From the NCBI GenBank assembly GCA_032988165.1, contig JANTQF010000008.1, forward strand, positions 1 through 64,000: a DNA stretch of 64,000 nt, written 5' to 3'. The DNA is from Emmonsiellopsis sp. PD_33 (taxonomy: Eukaryota; Ascomycota; Eurotiomycetes; Onygenales; Ajellomycetaceae). Both the position numbers and the translations under genes were made by a program. Positions 58,460 to 64,000 of the stretch are shown piece after piece. The notes beneath the pieces are model-generated. The model did no database searches. It was not told the DNA's origin and worked only from the letters and a program-made list of their open reading frames with translations. Every line of letters starts with the position of its first letter. Positions within the stretch are counted from its first letter, which is position 1.

Positions 58460-59666
58460 TCAAGTCTCCGGCTTCGGCTCCGTCTCCTTCTCGGTCTCCT
58501 TCTCTTTCTCCATCTCGGGCTTCGGCTCGCCTCGCAGCGGATTGTTCTCCGCAATCATCCTCAACGCGACCCCAGTCATCCGATGCGAAGCCAACTCTCC
58601 CTCCTCAACCCCCAACCCCACCCCCTCCAACAACGCCTTCGTATTCTTGCGCGTCGCGCGCTGGCTGTTAATAGCCGTGAGCACTGCCATCGTCTCCTCG
58701 GGAGCGGCGCCGGTGATGCAAATATTGACCGGCACCCCAAACACCCACACCGGGATGGCGCCCCAATACATCACCTTCTCCACCAGCCGGCAGCACAGGT
58801 CGTAGCAGTAGCAGTTGGTGAAGTCGAGATAGAGGTGGGTGACGAGCAGGCGCTGGCGGAAGAAGCTGAGCGTCGGGCCCCAGAGGTACTTGCGCAGATT
58901 GCGGATGTGGAGCTTGTGGTTGAACGCGTGGAGGTCGACGTTGAGCTGCTGGTTGGCGGGGACGGCGGGGAGATTGTTGCCCTTGATGTCGTCGTAGAGG
59001 CTCTTGAGGTGGGTTACTGTCTGGTCGCGCATGCGTGATGAGCCGGGGGCGCCGCTGGCCTGGATCACGGAGATCGTGTGGTCGAGTTCCTTGCAGAAGC
59101 CATCCGTCAGGTGTTGGATGTCGCGGAAGTCGAAGATGAGTTCCACCTTGTGGATGTAGCAGATGTTGCTTCTGAGGCGGGGGCTTCTGTTCAGCACGCC
59201 CACGAAGGCGTCCGGGTGCACAAACGAGAAGATATTTTCAGAGTAGTAGATGGGCACGATCTCTTCGTAGACGCGTCTAGCGGTGCGTAGCAAGGGGTAG
59301 TTCACCGGGCCGCCCTGGGTGCCAGAGTCGGTGCAGTACGCGCCCTGAGTCGTGTCTATGAACATGAATGCCCTAGAAAACACTCTGCCCGGGACCATGG
59401 CATAGTGGTAGATTTTGCGGCGAACTTCGATCGGGAGATCGAAGAACGAGAGCTTGTTTACGTCCAGGGGGTTGGGAGGATCGCTGTTTCGCGGTTAGCA
59501 GATGATTGAAGCCGGTATACGCCAGGTAAACAGACCAGATGGGACGGGTGGGAGCCAGTTCTGGCAGACTCCCTTCGTTGGGGGCGCGTTCTTCGTCCAT
59601 GGTTTTATCGCGTCTGCTTGGTAGGAAACGAGAGAGGATTGAGCTGGTGGGGGATTTAGGGTCCAT
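58460..59666 (-). CDS. Unknown protein with an F-box-like start (LPIEVRRKIYHYAM)
   Basis: Exons 59666-59536 and 59483-58460 give 384 residues. The phrase FFDLPIEVRRKIYHYAMVPG is the start of a large fungal superfamily of F-box-like or DUF-type proteins. Then come VNYPLLRTARRVYEEIVPIY, RSNICYIHKVELIFDF and a Cys/Tyr-rich block (FTNCYCYDLCCRLV). The intron is short: 52 nt with donor GTCTGT, or 37 nt with donor GTATAC; both keep the frame, and the longer is more credible. The tail is a Lys/Glu/Pro repeat. The role is unknown; substrate recruitment to an SCF ligase is only a guess. Confidence 0.68.
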
Positions 59667-60019
59667 GATTGAGGGTGCGGTATAGCTGTGAGTGCAGTGC
59701 AGGATGATGCGGTTGATATGAGAAGCTGATGTGTTGTGAGAATAGATAGAGAAGAAGATGTGAGGAGGATAGGGACAATAAGGAACACAAAGAAAGAAAG
59801 TAAAATAATAACACATCAAGTCTCTGGTTGTCAGAGTGATGTCTTCACTGCATTCTTAGAATGCATGCTGTCTTTGACAATAGATATCAGCTCAATGCAG
59901 TTAATACCCAGTCCACTAAAAAAGTGCAGAAGTAAATAGAAAATTCTGAGTAGTCCAAGATCATTCATTATATTCCAGTTCACATCAAGGAGAAAATCAC
60001 AATCATAAACAGGCCCCTT
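59667..60019. other. Spacer
   Basis: 353 bp with the promoter of the unknown protein and the 3' end of the Zrg17 gene. Nothing else seen. Confidence 0.6.
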
Positions 60020-61478
60020 TCAGCCCTGCTCAACAGTAAACTGCAAAGACACCTCCCATTTCTGGCCTCCCATCCCATATCCACCACCAAGCCGATGTCT
60101 GATCATACTCGTGGTTCTCTCCCGCAATTTGGCCAGCGTTTCCTCTGAGCCCGTAACTCTCAACTTGATGCTTGCTATGCACAGGCCATAATGGACCTGC
60201 CAGAACTTTGCTTCTTCAATCTCCGATACTGCGGGGTGGCTGGAGATATCTCTCAGAACGTCTGAAGTGCCCGGCCCAGAATACGACATCAGAAGCATGG
60301 ACCCAAGCGTGGTAACTAAACGAACACCCAAAACACACATGGAAATCGCAACGCTGAATGAAAGGATCCGATCCAGCCATAAGTAGAACTGTACAGACAA
60401 CAGTGGCAACAAGAGGAGGAGGGACGAGCATGAAAGTGTGAGGAAATGGGCAGGGTTGCTGAGGAGGGAGGGCAGTGATTCGATGTAAGCAAACCGCATC
60501 GCCTTGCCTATCCTCGCGTGGTTCTTGAGAGCGAGCGCAGATATCAAGGTAGAAACAATGGCAAGCAAGGCGGTAATGTCCACGCTTCCTGGCGAAACTC
60601 GCTCATGGGAGTGAGCATGGTGGGCCTCGTGCCCTGAATCCTCGAGCAAGTGCTGGACAGTATGCGAGATAAGGTCTCCTCCCATGAAGAATAGCAGCAC
60701 GGACATTGCAAACCCTGCCACGACTTCTGCGCGCTCAAGGCCAAAAGGATGGCGAACGCTCGACCGCTTCCACACCTCGAAGTTCCCGAGGACATCCACA
60801 ACGACACACAGCATAGCCCCTAGGGAGTCGAAAAGAATGAGGTGAGATAGCCCTGTCATCGCCATAGAGCCATTGGCAGACCAGAGCGTGTACCCTGCAA
60901 CCACCATATGGCATATACTCCACCAAAATCGGACCCTCTGATCTTTGGACATGCTGCCGCGGCATTCTCTCAACGTCGGTATAGGCAATGAGTTGGGGAG
61001 GGGCAACGGCGACCTTGGCGGGGGTTCGAGGAAGATCTGGTGGGAGACACTGCTATGTTTGTACTTGTGGCCTCGCCGCTGGCCCATATTCTTGGAAATA
61101 TAATCAGCCAAAATTCAAGCAGTAACAGGATGGGCGTCATACAGATCTAGCAATTGGGTTTTTTGCCAGAGCCGTCGGTTTGAAATTAAACGGCCCTTGT
61201 ATGTCTTCGACTGGTGCCTTTGCGGGCGTCCGGAGCGGATCTAGGAGGAAACAAGTTGGCTATTGAGCAACAGGCGAGCACGACGCGGGGTCATATCAAA
61301 CAATACCTCCGAGGGTGCCCGATGCGGCGAAGCTGTCCACCATGGGAGACAAAGAATTCGAGTCGTAGGACGGCGCCATAGACGAAACAAAAGAGAACGG
61401 CTCAACACCCGACGAAGGGTCATCGGAGGGCGGCGTAGGTGTTCGCGGCGGGATCGGCAGCGGTAAACTGGAGGCCAT
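60020..61478 (-). CDS. ZRG17: Zrg17-type cation diffusion facilitator (ER/Golgi zinc import)
   Basis: Three exons, 61478-61307, 61240-61143 and 61090-60020, give 446 residues. The N-terminus is a Pro/Ser-rich cytosolic tail (MASSLPLPIPPRTPTPP). The block GQRRGHKYKHSSVSHQIF marks the fungal Zrg17 branch. Six hydrophobic segments follow, with the loop RHPFGLERAEVVAGF, a His-rich loop (HEAHHAHSHERV) and a C-terminal cytosolic domain (VHYGLCIASIKLRVTG). In yeast, Zrg17 pairs with Msc2 to carry zinc into the ER. The usual HxxxD metal site of TM2/TM5 is weak here, as expected for the non-catalytic partner of a heteromer. Confidence 0.85.
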
Positions 61479-61872
61479 GATTGCTGCTAATGGAGGATGG
61501 GCAAGCTGGCAAGACAAGCAGTGGAGCAGCGGTCATTCGCAAGCCGGGAGGCCTACAAAGAGATGTATTAGCAAAAGGCCTGTGCAGGAACAGCCAGAGA
61601 CCATACCTTGCATGGCAGTCAAGCGTAGATATTTAATTGCTCCGCGTTGACTTGTTGTGTAGATTGTGTAGATTGTCCTGATGTTGATGTCGGCGTTGAG
61701 GCTCAACCGGCGCCAAGTCGTCATAGCCCTTGGCCTGTGCTTCCCAACCTCATCTCTCGCCGCCACGGATATTGAACCAGATACATCTCTACACACACCA
61801 CGGCCAGTCTGCTAATGGCCCCTCTGCACACCCGATGGCGTTGAGCTCCTATGGCTCTACCGTCTGCTGGCC
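61479..61872. other. Divergent promoter of ZRG17 and dsc1
   Basis: About 395 bp. No clear TATA box; no gene supported. Confidence 0.6.
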
Positions 61873-64000
61873 ATGGACAACCGCCGCGCGTTTATGTTTT
61901 TTGTCCTGCTGTTCTTCCTCCTGTCTGCGCCCGAGCCCCGTCAACCGTCCTTCGGCTTCGAGCAAGAGCGCGACAGGCTGAAAGCAGAGGAACAGCACGC
62001 GCTATCCTACCTGAACAATTCGACTTATGGATCCCTCGATAGCGCGTCAGATCGCTGGCTACCGCTGGGGGGGCTGACCAAAGATGATGGGTATGCGTGG
62101 GGTTTGCTCCCCGTCATCAAGGACCGCGCCAGGACCCAGCTGCAGTCTATCCTCCAACGCTCCGGGCTGGTGGCCGAGCTGCCTGAGGCATGGCAAGCGA
62201 AGCCTCTCCCCGCAGACATCAATATTACAGAACTACAACTTCCACTATACCACAACGTTACGGGCAAGGTGAGGGGAGACTGGGTGCGGCAACAAGGCGC
62301 GGAGACGGATATACGTCCAAATCTGAACACCACGGACATCATGTTGAGACATGATTATTTCACGCATGAATTCACGAATAATATAACCGCAGACCACGGT
62401 ACTCTGCAGGTAGATCTACATGAGAACGAATATAGGGGCTTAGCGCTAGACGGATCAAGCGCCAGAGAGATAAGGGCGGAAATGACCTTGAATAGTGATG
62501 AATCTCTGGGAGATAGCCATTTTATACGGTTATTTGGTGTACATTTCCCTACGTCAGGGGGGATTATTCTAACCACATCGAGCGAGAAGTTCGCTGGGCT
62601 ATCGGCCCTCCCGCACTTTGCTCTTTCAAAAGATACATTCGAACTATCCCGCCAGCTGCTGAACAAATCGCTTTCTGCGACTTTATCGGAACAGCGGAAT
62701 GGCCCTGTGGATTATTTGCCATGGTCTTCGCTTCCTCATGGCCCTAGCAGTATGACTTATCCTTCACCCAAGTGCGAGTACGTTGTGTATCTTCAACAAC
62801 ATCCCGTTGCGATAAATGGTCAACTAGCGCAGCCTTCGTCATTGGAATTAATTGAACAGGAACTACGCTTTCCAAACGGAGCTCCGATAAACGCCCCGCC
62901 ATTGATGGTTATGTCAATGGCACTGTTTTCTCCCGATTGTGGATTCGTCATTGAATCCAAGTCGTCGCCGGAATACTCCCCCCTGGACGGACTTTATCTT
63001 TCAGGCCCGAAGCAAGAGCAATACAGCATCCATGCAGGACGTCTAGTAGTAATCATGGCGGCAATCTTCTCCGCTCAGATCTTTGTCCTGATGAGGCAGA
63101 TGAAAGCTGCTCAATCACCACCGGCAAGAAGCAGGGTCAGCTTCTACACGATTGCCATGATGTCCATGGGCGACGCTATTTTCGGTTCATTCGTCCTAAC
63201 ACAACTATTTTCAGAGGCTCCGTTCTTACTTCTTACCGCAACTACGTTTTTGGCATTCTTCTCTGTCAGCTTCCTGGCCATGAAATTCAAAATCGAAGTC
63301 TGGGCGGTCCAAGCCCCCGAAAGAAGGGGAGCGGATCGATCTTCAGTTACACGGACTACACCTTCACCAGGGTCATCACCAGCCCTACCGTTACCAGCTA
63401 CTACGGCTCGGCCAGTGGATACCGGGGCTACTCCTATCGTACTCCCTCCAGATCAGGATGAACCCGCTGAAACACCTGCAACTCGTAGCGGTGTAACCGG
63501 AGATCCTGTCGACACAGGGGCGATGTACTCTCGATTCTACTTCATCCTTTTCTGCTTAATGTTCTTCTCTTCCTGGACATTGTTTTGGCCGTCTACTCTT
63601 AGTCGACTATACGGGCAGCTCCTCTCCGTCGTATACCTCTCGTTTTGGATTCCCCAAATATACCGCAACGTTATGCGCAACTGCCGAAAGAGTCTAACCT
63701 GGGAATTCATGGCCTTCGAAAGCATCGTCCGACTATCTCCGTTTCTATATCTATACTTCCTCAGCGGCAACGTACTGTTTATCAGCACCGGAACAATATT
63801 CACCTTGGTAGTGGTCGTCTGGGTCTGGATGCAAATCCTCGTTCTCGCCGCTCAAGATCTATTCGGGGCCCGCTTCTTCGTGCCCCACGGCTGGGCACCG
63901 GAAGTCTACGACTACCACCCAATACTCCGCGATACCTCCGCCTCGGGCTCCGCAACCGACCTCGAAGCCGCAGGCACGTTACCAATCGGCTCCCTGCGCG
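61873..64000 (+). CDS. dsc1: Dsc1/Tul1-type transmembrane E3 ubiquitin ligase, 3' end cut off
   Basis: Open frame from ATG 61873 to the right edge (709 codons, no stop). The start MDNRRAFMFFVLLFFLLSA is a signal peptide. A large luminal domain follows with several N-glycosylation sequons (NNS, NIT, NVT, NTT), then multiple membrane segments (VVIMAAIFSAQIFVLM, FLLLTATTFLAFFSVSFL, FYFILFCLMFFSSWTLFW, and others) and a PQ-like SFWIPQIYRNVMRNCRKSL. In the Golgi Dsc complex this ligase helps cleave the SREBP homologue and degrade membrane proteins. The RING domain expected at the C-terminus lies outside the window. Confidence 0.88.
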   Translation, partial: MDNRRAFMFFVLLFFLLSAPEPRQPSFGFEQERDRLKAEEQHALSYLNNSTYGSLDSASDRWLPLGGLTKDDGYAWGLLPVIKDRARTQLQSILQRSGLVAELPEAWQAKPLPADINITELQLPLYHNVTGKVRGDWVRQQGAETDIRPNLNTTDIMLRHDYFTHEFTNNITADHGTLQVDLHENEYRGLALDGSSAREIRAEMTLNSDESLGDSHFIRLFGVHFPTSGGIILTTSSEKFAGLSALPHFALSKDTFELSRQLLNKSLSATLSEQRNGPVDYLPWSSLPHGPSSMTYPSPKCEYVVYLQQHPVAINGQLAQPSSLELIEQELRFPNGAPINAPPLMVMSMALFSPDCGFVIESKSSPEYSPLDGLYLSGPKQEQYSIHAGRLVVIMAAIFSAQIFVLMRQMKAAQSPPARSRVSFYTIAMMSMGDAIFGSFVLTQLFSEAPFLLLTATTFLAFFSVSFLAMKFKIEVWAVQAPERRGADRSSVTRTTPSPGSSPALPLPATTARPVDTGATPIVLPPDQDEPAETPATRSGVTGDPVDTGAMYSRFYFILFCLMFFSSWTLFWPSTLSRLYGQLLSVVYLSFWIPQIYRNVMRNCRKSLTWEFMAFESIVRLSPFLYLYFLSGNVLFISTGTIFTLVVVVWVWMQILVLAAQDLFGARFFVPHGWAPEVYDYHPILRDTSASGSATDLEAAGTLPIGSLR

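Noticed and set aside
1..64000. tRNA genes, rRNA, CRISPR arrays, complete transposons
   Set aside because: A scan for B-box words with matching acceptor stems, repeat-spacer arrays and transposase motifs gave nothing convincing.

Overview
The window is nuclear DNA of a filamentous ascomycete (Pezizomycotina, probably Eurotiomycetes). The evidence is short spliceosomal introns (mostly 50-160 nt, GT..AG, CTAAC-like branch points), intact orthologues of Sey1, Zrg17, Dsc1/DscA, Shg1 and fungal mitochondrial EF-Tu and IF-3, Zn2Cys6 regulators, and a type I highly reducing polyketide synthase (HR-PKS). No bacterial, plasmid or organellar sequence was seen. Exon structures were read by eye from splice signals and reading phase. 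For the complete gene models the exon lengths sum to a multiple of three.

Layout. 1-6.3 kb: a membrane dipeptidase cut by the left edge, a GNAT acetyltransferase and the ER-fusion GTPase Sey1. 6.3-11.7 kb: a gene-poor stretch with a short Zn2Cys6 regulator that ends early and a decayed ankyrin-repeat relic using all three forward frames. 11.7-19.5 kb: a bZIP regulator, the co-oriented mitochondrial translation factors EF-Tu and IF-3, and a Golgi GDPase.

20.6-44.5 kb is a biosynthetic gene cluster. It holds an eight-exon HR-PKS (KS-AT-DH-degenerate MT-ER-KR-ACP), a divergent LovG/FSH1-type serine hydrolase that could release the chain, an AflR-like Zn2Cys6 regulator, a membrane-anchored cytochrome b5 divergent from an atypical P450, a glutamine-dependent asparagine-synthetase-like amidotransferase, and a secreted SMP-30/gluconolactonase-like protein. 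The PKS has no release domain, so a workable reading is that it builds a reduced chain, the hydrolase frees the acid, the P450/b5 pair oxidises it, and the amidotransferase makes an amide. The product is unknown. I know no described pathway with exactly this gene set.

44.5-64 kb returns to ordinary genes: an unknown small protein, a CYP504-type phenylacetate hydroxylase, a NOPCHAP1-like protein, a class II eIF4E, an Shg1-domain protein with a long RD/SR tail, a small complex I-like membrane protein, an unknown protein of the F-box-like superfamily, the zinc transporter Zrg17 and, running off the right edge, the Dsc1/Tul1-type E3 ligase.
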